From Thermococcus sp. (GTDB lineage: Archaea; Methanobacteriota_B; Thermococci; Thermococcales; Thermococcaceae), in NCBI GenBank assembly GCA_011050175.1, contig DRGF01000178.1, positions 1 to 8,444 on the forward strand: a stretch of DNA of 8,444 nt, written 5' to 3'. Below are positions 1-6,296 of this stretch, one piece after another (within the stretch, counting starts at the first letter, position 1; each line of letters starts with the position of its first letter). A model generated the notes under the pieces. It saw only the letters and a list, made by a program, of their open reading frames with translations. It was not told where the DNA came from and searched no databases. Made by a program: the position numbers and the translations under genes.

Positions 1-96
1 AAGATAATCATCAAGCTCCTCGAGGACACCAAAAAGGGCGAGGAACTGGCCAGAATAATCTACGACTGTGCTGGAGTCCTGGAGGTGGTCTCATGA
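1..96 (+). CDS. C-terminal end of an unidentified protein (5' truncated by window edge)
   Basis: The reading frame is open from base 1 and ends at TGA 94-96, giving 31 residues rich in Lys, Glu, Ile and Leu that end in a hydrophobic strand-like segment (AGVLEVVS). The codon usage, with G/C at third positions, matches the neighbouring genes, so this is very probably the true end of a gene. The fragment is too short to assign a family. Its stop overlaps the ATG of the cysteine desulfurase (ATGA at 93-96), the arrangement expected of translationally coupled operon partners. A link to iron-sulfur cluster assembly is possible from context only. Confidence 0.7.
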   Translation, partial: KIIIKLLEDTKKGEELARIIYDCAGVLEVVS

Positions 97-1289
97 GGAT
101 TCCGGAGGATGTGAGGAAGGACATCCCGCTGACGAGCGAGGTGATTTATTTTGACAACACGGCCACTTCCCTCACGCCGAAGCCGGTCGTCGAGGCCATG
201 GATGAATACTACCTCAAGTACCGCGCCAACGTCCACCGCGGCGTCCACAGGCTCTCCCAGATGGCGACCCACAGGTACGAGGAGAGCAGGAAGATCGTCG
301 CTGACTTCCTCAACGCGAAGTTCGAGGAGATAGTATTCACCAAGAACACGAGCGAGAGCCTCAACCTGGTCGCCCTCGGCCTTGAGCACGTCTTCAAGCC
401 CGGCGACAAGATAGTGACGACCCCCTACGAGCACCACTCAGACCTGCTCCCCTGGCAGAGGCTCGCTAAAAAGCTCGACCTCAGGCTGGAGTTCATAGAG
501 GGCGACGACGAGGGCAACCTCGACCTGGGCGACGCCGAGAAGAAGATCAAGGGCGCGAAGCTTGTGGCAGTCCAGCACGTCTCCAACGCCCTCGGGGTCA
601 TCCATGAGGTCGAGGAGCTCGGAAAGATGGCAAAGGAAGAGGGGGCGATATTCGTAGTTGACGCCGCCCAGAGCGCAGGCCACCTGGAGGTCGATGTGAG
701 AAAGATGAACGCCGACTTCTTGGGGCTGTCGGGCCACAAGGGGCCGATGGGGCCGACGGGAATAGGCGTCCTCTACATCAACGAGGAGTTCTTCGACACC
801 TTCGAGCCGCCCCTGATAGGTGGGGGAACTATAGAAGACGTCAGCCTGGATGGATACAAGCTGGCTGAGCCGCCGGAGAGGTTTGAGGCGGGAACGCCCA
901 ACATAGGCGGTGCTATAGGCCTCGCCGCAGGAATAAGGTACATCGAGAAGATCGGGATAGACAAAATCGAGAGGCAGGAACACAAGCTCGTGAAGCGCAT
1001 TACCGAGGGCCTTGACGAGCTCGAAGTGCCGTGGTACGGACCGAGGGACCTGAAGAAACATGCCGGCGTGGTGAGCTTTAACGTCCCTGGTCTCCACCCG
1101 CACGACGTCGCGGCCGTGCTCGACAACCACAATATCATGGTCCGCTCCGGCCACCACTGCGCCCTGCCCGTCATGAAGAAGCTCGGAATAAACGGCACGG
1201 TCAGGGCCTCGTTCCACGTCTACAACAGCCTTGAAGAGGTCGAGACCTTCCTCGGCGTCATGGAGGAGCTCGTAAAGGGCCTGCAGTAA
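93..1289 (+). CDS. sufS: Cysteine desulfurase, group II (SufS/CsdA type), PLP-dependent class V aminotransferase fold
   Basis: The 398-residue protein is full length for the family. It should remove sulfur from L-cysteine as an enzyme persulfide, releasing alanine and feeding Fe-S cluster assembly or other thiolation pathways in the cytosol. Visible hallmarks are the N-terminal YFDNTATSLTP segment (about residues 19-29), the histidine pair in YEHHSDLLPW (His114/His115), Asp190 and Gln193 in VVDAAQSAGH, the PLP-binding Lys216 in SGHKGPMGPTGIGVLY, and the persulfide-forming Cys356 in RSGHHCALP. RSGHHCA is the short active-site loop of group II enzymes, which distinguishes it from IscS/NifS. A strong ribosome-binding site (GGAGGTG at 81-87) lies 5 bases before the ATG, and the start overlaps the upstream stop, implying an operon. 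Substrate choice between cysteine and selenocysteine cannot be read from the sequence. The symbol follows the subfamily; no sufBCD gene is visible here. Confidence 0.93.
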   Translation: MRIPEDVRKDIPLTSEVIYFDNTATSLTPKPVVEAMDEYYLKYRANVHRGVHRLSQMATHRYEESRKIVADFLNAKFEEIVFTKNTSESLNLVALGLEHVFKPGDKIVTTPYEHHSDLLPWQRLAKKLDLRLEFIEGDDEGNLDLGDAEKKIKGAKLVAVQHVSNALGVIHEVEELGKMAKEEGAIFVVDAAQSAGHLEVDVRKMNADFLGLSGHKGPMGPTGIGVLYINEEFFDTFEPPLIGGGTIEDVSLDGYKLAEPPERFEAGTPNIGGAIGLAAGIRYIEKIGIDKIERQEHKLVKRITEGLDELEVPWYGPRDLKKHAGVVSFNVPGLHPHDVAAVLDNHNIMVRSGHHCALPVMKKLGINGTVRASFHVYNSLEEVETFLGVMEELVKGLQ

Positions 1290-1305
1290 TCCTCTTTTCT
1301 CTTTT
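1290..1305 (+). terminator. Oligo-T archaeal terminator after the cysteine desulfurase
   Basis: Immediately after the TAA stop the + strand reads TCCTCTTTTCTCTTTT, two T4 runs in a pyrimidine tract with no hairpin. Intrinsic termination in Thermococcales works on such T-runs. It faces a matching T-rich signal on the other strand, as expected between convergent genes. Confidence 0.6.
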
Positions 1306-1319
1306 GAACGACGCGTCTG

Positions 1320-1337
1320 AAAAAGTAGATCAAAAAA
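1320..1337 (-). terminator. Oligo-T archaeal terminator at the end of the leftward block
   Basis: On the minus strand a T6 run (1337-1332) overlaps the stop codon of the HerA-like gene, and a T5 run follows at 1324-1320. There is no stem-loop; this is the T-run type of archaeal terminator. It would end transcription of the leftward ATPase and any read-through from the kinase and channel genes. Confidence 0.6.
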
Positions 1338-2249
1338 GTATATCAGAGGGGTAGCTTGCCCATTCGACGTTTATCGTCTCAGGAGTGCGGTAGATGAACG
1401 TCCCCTCCCCCTTGTGGACGTGCTTCCTCATCGGGCCGGGCGGGACGCCGTTCGTCTCGTATATTACGCTCTGGACGTCCGGGTCGTGGTAGAGAATCAG
1501 GCTCGGGCCGGCGAGGTTCATTATCGAGTCAATGGCATACTGTGTTGCAAGAATCGCTACCCTAGCCCTCATCGGTCGGGTTATCAGGGGTACGGCGGCA
1601 CCGCCTGGGGTTGTGTAAGCCAGAACGGCCGCGTCGTTGACCCCTATCATCGTTTTCCTCCTGTGCCTGACGACCGCGCTCACGACCAGAAACGCTATGC
1701 CGGCGAGGGTTATGCTGTAGGTCTCCCCCAGCCCCACCAGAATGTTCTTTCCGAACTCGGGCGGTTCGCCGGAGTAGAGGGCCTCGTCCAGAGGAGTGTA
1801 GCTTTCCCTGATAACTTCAGCGTATTTTTCCTCGGACTTCGCCGTCTCGGGAACGCTCTTCACCTTGCCGGCGAGAAAATCGACGTAGAGTCTTTCCGTC
1901 AGGCCTCTGTCGAGTCCGTAAATCGTCTGAACTATCGTCGCGGCAGTGTAGCCATCGAGAAGGCCCTTCTCCGCGAGGACGAGCGGGTCAAGGCCCGTCC
2001 CATGGCCGTCCTTAACCTTGATTACGGTATCAAACCCCTCCTCCGGAAAGGTTCCCTCGGTGTCAAAAATAACGACCCCGTAATCGATTTCCCGGTATCT
2101 GTCTGCAAAGTACTTCAGCGCCTTTCCGGACACTTGTCCATGCCGAATATCTTGAGGGTCCTCCCGTGATAGGCCGGGTCGTAGAAAACGTCCTCACCTT
2201 CCCTTTCAAAAAGCCTGACCGCTATACTGCTGTACTTCATTGGGTTCAT
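1330..2249 (-). pseudogene. HerA/VirB4-like P-loop ATPase, frameshifted in the Walker A motif
   Basis: Two overlapping minus-strand frames together make one protein. The 5' frame starts at ATG 2249 and runs 44 codons to TGA 2117-2115; the 3' frame covers about 2132 to TGA 1332-1330. The 5' frame reaches IFGMDK just as the other frame supplies SGKALKYF. Removing two bases from the GTGT at 2130-2133 restores a 305-residue protein with correctly spaced GMDKSGKA (G36, G41, K42 of GxxxxGK). Later features resemble HerA/VirB4 (COG0433) ATPases: VVIFDTEGTF, a TGLDPL segment, a hydrophobic helix, LATQYAID and GEGTFIYR near the C terminus. The usual Walker B DEA is replaced by GVNDAA, and Walker A ends in Ala rather than Ser/Thr, so activity would be doubtful even if intact. 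At about 305 residues it is short for HerA and lacks the N-terminal HAS barrel. The family call is moderate; the broken frame is clear. Either a real mutation or a sequencing error is possible. Confidence 0.65.
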
Positions 2250-2272
2250 CGGTAAAGAATAGGAAAATCTCC

Positions 2273-2278
2273 TATAAA
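2273..2278 (-). promoter_or_regulatory. Probable TATA box of the HerA-like gene
   Basis: The minus strand reads TTTATA 24 bases before the ATG at 2249, the distance expected for an archaeal TATA box driving a leaderless or nearly leaderless transcript. No convincing Shine-Dalgarno sequence lies close to that ATG, which fits leaderless initiation. The T-rich tract that follows (2266-2255, TTTTCCTATTCT) could also act as a weak terminator for the kinase transcript. So this ATPase may be transcribed separately or by read-through. Confidence 0.5.
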
Positions 2279-2294
2279 CGGCTTCTGGTCTGAC

Positions 2295-3431
2295 TCAAGC
2301 TACCTTCACCATCCTCTCCATCCAGGGGCTGATGCGAACCCTGATGTAACCTTTGAGTTTTTCATCTACCTCCCTGTCCCCCGTGTAAACCCTGAGCGGG
2401 CCGTTTTCAATCTTGGAAGGCGTAGCAACGACGAGTATGTTTTCCTTCGGGATGCGCCTCAGCACCTCCGCGGAGAACTGCTGGTTGCCCCTCCCGAAGA
2501 GGAACCCGAGGCCCCCTATGACCGTGACAACGACCATGGGGTTTTTGTCCGCAAACCTGAGCAGGTCTCTCTCGGTGGCGTCCTTCACGAGGAGCCGCGC
2601 TTCACCGTCCCCCACTTCCACGACATCTACCCCGAGGAGGGTCCCGTCTATGCCCAGCTTATCTTTTATCCTCTTCACGGTCGAACCGGAGCCGAGGAAG
2701 TATATCCCGTCGTTTTCAAGGATTTCCTCCGCGACCGCCTCGGCTATGGCCTCAAGCTCTTCCTCTTCGCTGAGGGGAATCCTCTCCTTGCTCCCCTGGA
2801 CGAGGGTCTCGACAACGGGGACTATGGCCCTGCCGTAGGTTCTCGCCTTAACTTCGTCGTGCCGGTAAGCTTCCTCGTCTATGTCCCTCACCTCGCGCTC
2901 CTCTAGCCTGGCGTTTCCCCTCAGGAACTCGACCAGAACCCTCGCGGCGTCCTCGGGAGAATACGCAAAGATTCCCGAGTACATCTTGACGCCGGTCGGG
3001 ATTCCAAGGATTGAAACTCTCTCGTCCACGGCCTCAACAATATCCCTTGCGGTTCCATCGCCGCCCGCAAACAGGAGGAGCCCCACCTTTTCAACCATTC
3101 TCCCCGTGAGCTCCCTCGTGTCCTCCGGGCCAGTATCCGGTATCCTGACACCCTCGACTTCCCGGTAGCCCACTTCCCTGTGCCGTATAACCTCAAACTC
3201 AAAGTCAAACTCCTTCAGAATCTCCTCTCCCAGAGGGCCCGGCCCAGTGATGAACCGTGTTCTCCCAGCCTCTTCGTAGTGAGAAAGCTCCTCCAGAAAC
3301 AGCCTCACGAGGTCGCCCGCGATGGGCCTGGCCCCTCTCCTCACGGCCTCTTCAACTACTCCGTCCGTGCCTTTGAGTGCGACCCTGCCGCCCATTCCAG
3401 CTATGGGGTTAACGAGCAGTCCAACTTTCAT
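2295..3431 (-). CDS. ATP-NAD kinase-like protein of the COG3199/AcoX family
   Basis: This 378-residue protein has the diacylglycerol/NAD-kinase fold signature. It begins with VGLLVNPIAGMGGRV (residues 3-17), carries the nucleotide-binding GGDGT at 123-127, then GIPTGVKMYSGIFA (143-156), characteristic of the AcoX/COG3199 branch, and ends with a conserved block including GRGNQQFS (313-320) and RVYTGDREVD. Family members are predicted to phosphorylate NAD or a related small molecule using ATP or polyphosphate. Thermococcales also have a separate classical NAD kinase, so this paralogue's true substrate is open. It should be cytosolic; no signal peptide or membrane segment is seen. The start is firm: GAGGTGA (3442-3436) lies 4 bases before the ATG and overlaps the stop of the upstream channel gene, so the two are probably translated from one mRNA. 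Confidence 0.85.
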   Translation of the reverse strand: MKVGLLVNPIAGMGGRVALKGTDGVVEEAVRRGARPIAGDLVRLFLEELSHYEEAGRTRFITGPGPLGEEILKEFDFEFEVIRHREVGYREVEGVRIPDTGPEDTRELTGRMVEKVGLLLFAGGDGTARDIVEAVDERVSILGIPTGVKMYSGIFAYSPEDAARVLVEFLRGNARLEEREVRDIDEEAYRHDEVKARTYGRAIVPVVETLVQGSKERIPLSEEEELEAIAEAVAEEILENDGIYFLGSGSTVKRIKDKLGIDGTLLGVDVVEVGDGEARLLVKDATERDLLRFADKNPMVVVTVIGGLGFLFGRGNQQFSAEVLRRIPKENILVVATPSKIENGPLRVYTGDREVDEKLKGYIRVRISPWMERMVKVA

Positions 3432-3435
3432 AGGC

Positions 3436-4887
3436 TCACCTCATGTATTTTCTCGCGAACACCGTCAGGAACACCGCCCACATGAACATTCCAAAGAGCG
3501 CCTCGACCGATGCTATGACCCTCCCCACCCCTATCGGGTGGTAGTCGCCGTAGCCGAGCGTCGTGGCCGTAACAACGCTGAAGTACTCATAGTCAAGAAA
3601 GCCCATACTCCCTGACAGCCCCTCGACGCTCCTTGTTAGGAAGAACAGTAAGGGGAAGAACACGTTAACGGCGCCGAGCCATATTATTATCGGCCTCTTC
3701 CAGTCGGTGCCGTACTTGCAGGTCAGATCCGCAAAAAGCCACTCAAATAGTGATTCCATCTTTAGGAAGAGCTTCTTAATGCCCCTTCTCTTCCCGGCAA
3801 GACGGAAGTGCCTTTTCTCCACCATCTCAAGGTAATAGTACTCATCGGCCTTCTCAAAGTCCCCGTTTTGCTCCCAGCTTATTCTGGCGAGGCGGTAGAA
3901 CACCTCCGCGGCGCGGTGGCTGTTGAACCTGCACTCCTGAACCTCAACAAAGCCCTCAACGTTGAGTTCAACGGGAATGTTGGCCAGAACCGTCGAGTTC
4001 CATGTAAAGTCGCCATGGAAAGATACCTTCCGGAATATCATGTTGCCCATGACCTTCGTGTGCACGAACTCCGGGTTCTTAAGCCAGCTGCCGACTATCT
4101 CGGCGTGCCCAAAGATTTCGAGGTTCTCAAGGACGAGGTTGCCGTGGAACTGCCTTATGCTGAGCCTGACCTGCCGCTTGAAGCGCGCCGACTGATCAAA
4201 ACGTATGTCCCGAAGAACTAAAGCCGTGGCCTTGACTGCCCTCTCACGCGATTCAGACGGTTGTATGCCGTGATCTTCCAGAATCTTCCGCAGGAGGGGA
4301 TAGCGCACGTTTATTCCAATCCTCCTCACATCGTTCAAGTCGCTCAGCTCTATTCTTCCCGTCGCGGTTCTGCGCTCCCCATATTCCTTCTCGCCCTCCT
4401 CCCCTCTGCCCGTGTACTCGGTCGAGTTTATCATGACGTAGCGGACGCTTGAGTCCCTGATGTAAACGGAGTTCGAGAACTTTACGCGGAGAAGGTTGAG
4501 GCCGAAGACATGGGAATTGTGAAGGGTAAACGTCCCAAGCTCGCTCTCAAAGACGACCAGCCTGCCCACCGTGGAATTATAGATGGTTACACCAGGCACA
4601 TTAACGCCGTCAAAGAGTACCGTCCTGAGCTGGGAGTTCTTGAACACCACCTGCTTTTCAGCTTTGAAATCGCTTATTTTGACGTCGTAGAGGTAGACCC
4701 CCTCAAAATAGGTCTGGCCCGCCTCAAGCCTCTTGAGAAAAGCCTCTTCCTTCACCTTTTTTATTTCATCACCCAGAAGTTTCTCTCCTTCTTCATAGGG
4801 GATGTGAAGGGGACAGTACTTGGAGCCCTCAACGGGCTTCAGCCTGCACCTCTTGCCGCTTTCGTAGGTGTACTCACACATAGCCAT
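3436..4887 (-). CDS. Two-transmembrane potassium-channel protein with Cys/His cluster and beta-helix-like N-terminal domain
   Basis: The 483-residue protein has four visible parts. (1) Residues 4-28 hold a CEYTYESGKRC...YCPLH cluster (C4, C14, C25, H28) likely to bind zinc. (2) Residues 58-155 and 225-320 contain irregular repeats of short strands with regularly spaced Phe/Leu/Val (such as VVFKNSQLRTVLFDGV), resembling pentapeptide-repeat or right-handed beta-helix proteins. A charged linker (about 158-180) separates them. (3) Residues 324-360 (RAAEVFYRLARISWEQNGDFEKADEYYYLEMVEKR) form a TPR-like helical pair often found after such repeats. (4) The C terminus is an ion-channel pore: TM1 about 398-420, selectivity filter TTLGYGD at 442-448, TM2 about 454-478. 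It should act as a tetrameric K+ channel in the cytoplasmic membrane with the large domain inside the cell. M1 (ATG 4887) and M3 (ATG 4881) are both possible starts. The gating ligand is unknown. Confidence 0.88.
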   Translation of the reverse strand: MAMCEYTYESGKRCRLKPVEGSKYCPLHIPYEEGEKLLGDEIKKVKEEAFLKRLEAGQTYFEGVYLYDVKISDFKAEKQVVFKNSQLRTVLFDGVNVPGVTIYNSTVGRLVVFESELGTFTLHNSHVFGLNLLRVKFSNSVYIRDSSVRYVMINSTEYTGRGEEGEKEYGERRTATGRIELSDLNDVRRIGINVRYPLLRKILEDHGIQPSESRERAVKATALVLRDIRFDQSARFKRQVRLSIRQFHGNLVLENLEIFGHAEIVGSWLKNPEFVHTKVMGNMIFRKVSFHGDFTWNSTVLANIPVELNVEGFVEVQECRFNSHRAAEVFYRLARISWEQNGDFEKADEYYYLEMVEKRHFRLAGKRRGIKKLFLKMESLFEWLFADLTCKYGTDWKRPIIIWLGAVNVFFPLLFFLTRSVEGLSGSMGFLDYEYFSVVTATTLGYGDYHPIGVGRVIASVEALFGMFMWAVFLTVFARKYMR

Positions 4888-4909
4888 CCCAGATAAACTA
4901 TCTTCCCGA

Positions 4910-4917
4910 ATAATTAA
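4910..4917 (-). promoter_or_regulatory. Probable TATA box of the channel-kinase operon
   Basis: The minus strand reads ACC followed by TTAATTAT, centred about 26 bases before the ATG at 4887. This spacing predicts a transcript starting at or beside the start codon. There is no clear Shine-Dalgarno sequence before ATG 4887, in agreement with a leaderless mRNA. Confidence 0.5.
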
Positions 4918-5002
4918 GGTTTTCTCATGATTTTTGGAGTTTTACCAGACCCACCAAATGAACTCTTCTGAACATTACAGTATTCCCAGTGTCACAAACC
5001 TT

Positions 5003-5008
5003 TTTAAA
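5003..5008 (+). promoter_or_regulatory. TATA box and ribosome-binding site of the MFS transporter
   Basis: The + strand has ACAAACC followed by TTTTTAAA, a typical Thermococcales BRE/TATA pair. Transcription should begin about 25 bases downstream near 5030. A ribosome-binding site (GGTGGAG, 5035-5041) then lies 3 bases before ATG 5045. This layout decides the start: an in-frame TTG at 4934 lies upstream of the promoter and cannot be the normal start. Confidence 0.7.
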
Positions 5009-5044
5009 TCAAACCAGCCTCCCGAAGGCCTCAAGGTGGAGAAA

Positions 5045-6289
5045 ATGAGCCAGAGAGTTGCCGTCGCGGTAAGAAATGCATCCGTTGCAAATCGCTACCG
5101 CTACATCCCCAAGATGCCCCAGTGGTTTTACTCATTCGTACCGTTTAAGGTGGCCACAGGCGGAAGCTCCGCCCTGGTCAGCCTCTACCTGATGGAACTC
5201 GGTGGAAACGCCTCAACCGTGGGGTTAGCCCTGGCTCTCGGAAGCCTCGCGTCGATGCTCGGCGCGCTGTTCTGGGGAAGGCTCAGCGATAAAACTCTAA
5301 GGAGGAAGCCCTTCATACTGCTCGGCTTTGCCAGCGTTCCGATCTTCCTGACGCTGATGGCCTTTGTAAAGACCCCTGCCCAGCTCATCCTGGTAAACAC
5401 CATCTATTCGTTCCTCCTTGCCCCAACTTTATCTGTTCCAATAGCCCTTGTCCTGAGAAGCGTCAGAAAGCACAGCTGGGACTACGCGATAGGCAGGTTC
5501 AACGAGATAAGCGGGTGGGGCTGGGTTCTCGGACTGGTCCTCGGTTTCGTTATGTCTAGGTTCCTCACGATTCCCCAGCTGTTCATAGCGTTCGCCATCA
5601 TGAGCATTCCCTCTGTCTTCATGGGAGAGCAGATGATACGGGAGGCTCCAATATACGTCAACAGGCGGGCCATCAGGGCGTTTGGGAACTACGTTATCGA
5701 AAAGGCCAGATACTTCCCGAGCTTCATCCTCCACACCAACTTCAGCCTTCCAAAGGGCCTGGGAAGGTTTTACATAGCCTTCCTGCTCTTCTGGATCTCG
5801 GCAGGTCTATACTTCCCCCAGATGCCGGTGCTACTCACGAGCGAGGGCTACACGAGGGAGATTGTCTACCTGGCGCTCATAGGAAACTCAGCAGTCTCGG
5901 CCATGAACTACACCCGCGTGGGAGCCACGATGGGTGAAAGAAAGGAGAGCACCCTGAGAAAGGGACTGCTCCTCCGTGCCGGGGCCTTCGCCGTGATAGC
6001 ACTCGGAGCCCTGCTCTCACCACTGCTCCTTCCGTTGGCCTTTGCATCGTATATAATTGCAGGCTACTCCTGGGCCTTCATAGGAATCTCCTCGACGGCT
6101 ATAGTTAGCGAGAAGGCTGGAGAAAAGGAAAAGGGCAGCGCTATGGGGACGTACAACGTTGTGAGCTCTGCGGGATACATCATGGGGAGCGCTATAAGTG
6201 GGACACTTGTCTCATCAGTGGGCTTTGGGGCGGCCTTTGGCCTCGCGCTCGCCCTAGTCGGGGGGAGCCTCGCCCTGCTGAAAAAGTGA
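5045..6289 (+). CDS. Major facilitator superfamily (MFS) transporter, substrate unknown
   Basis: From ATG 5045 this encodes 414 residues, the usual length for a 12-helix MFS carrier in the cytoplasmic membrane. About a dozen hydrophobic stretches are visible in two groups, split by a central hydrophilic loop around residues 172-205. The loop between helices 2 and 3 carries the MFS motif A variant GRLSDKTLRRKP (residues 78-89). A long basic N-terminal segment (residues 1-23) precedes helix 1. Nothing in the sequence fixes the substrate; drug or metabolite efflux and nutrient uptake are both possible. It has its own promoter, is divergent from the potassium channel gene, and ends 7 bases from the end of the convergent reductase gene. 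It is therefore probably monocistronic. Confidence 0.85.
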   Translation: MSQRVAVAVRNASVANRYRYIPKMPQWFYSFVPFKVATGGSSALVSLYLMELGGNASTVGLALALGSLASMLGALFWGRLSDKTLRRKPFILLGFASVPIFLTLMAFVKTPAQLILVNTIYSFLLAPTLSVPIALVLRSVRKHSWDYAIGRFNEISGWGWVLGLVLGFVMSRFLTIPQLFIAFAIMSIPSVFMGEQMIREAPIYVNRRAIRAFGNYVIEKARYFPSFILHTNFSLPKGLGRFYIAFLLFWISAGLYFPQMPVLLTSEGYTREIVYLALIGNSAVSAMNYTRVGATMGERKESTLRKGLLLRAGAFAVIALGALLSPLLLPLAFASYIIAGYSWAFIGISSTAIVSEKAGEKEKGSAMGTYNVVSSAGYIMGSAISGTLVSSVGFGAAFGLALALVGGSLALLKK

Positions 6290-6295
6290 AGAAAA
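6281..6295 (-). terminator. T-rich terminator of the sulfur reductase, inside the end of the MFS gene
   Basis: On the minus strand, directly after the reductase stop codon, the sequence is TTTTCTTCACTTTTT. It can serve as an archaeal oligo-T terminator although it overlaps the last codons of the convergent transporter gene. No comparable T-run follows the transporter on the + strand, so that transcript may run into the reductase gene. Confidence 0.45.
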
Positions 6296-6296
6296 G

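Noticed and set aside
438..1217. Long minus-strand open frame of 259 codons opposite the cysteine desulfurase
   Set aside because: The + strand gene has all catalytic motifs; the opposite frame is a by-product of G/C-rich third positions and has no recognisable protein features.
1414..2169. Plus-strand open frame of 251 codons opposite the HerA-like gene
   Set aside because: It has an unnatural composition, no family resemblance, and lies antisense to a frame with clear ATPase-like motifs.
3246..3252. GTGATGA resembling a C box of a C/D guide RNA
   Set aside because: It lies within the kinase gene and no D box (CTGA) or internal C'/D' pair is found at a suitable distance.
4927..4971. Short 14-codon frame from ATG 4927 in the divergent promoter region
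   Set aside because: There is no ribosome-binding site or promoter at a suitable distance, and the peptide is featureless.
4934..5044. Possible 37-residue N-terminal extension of the MFS transporter from a TTG
   Set aside because: The TATA box at 5003-5008 lies within this stretch and a good ribosome-binding site precedes ATG 5045, so the extension would not be transcribed.
4888..5044. Searched for the sugar-response motif TATCAC-N5-GTGATA and for GTTn3AAC
   Set aside because: Neither motif is present in this intergenic region.
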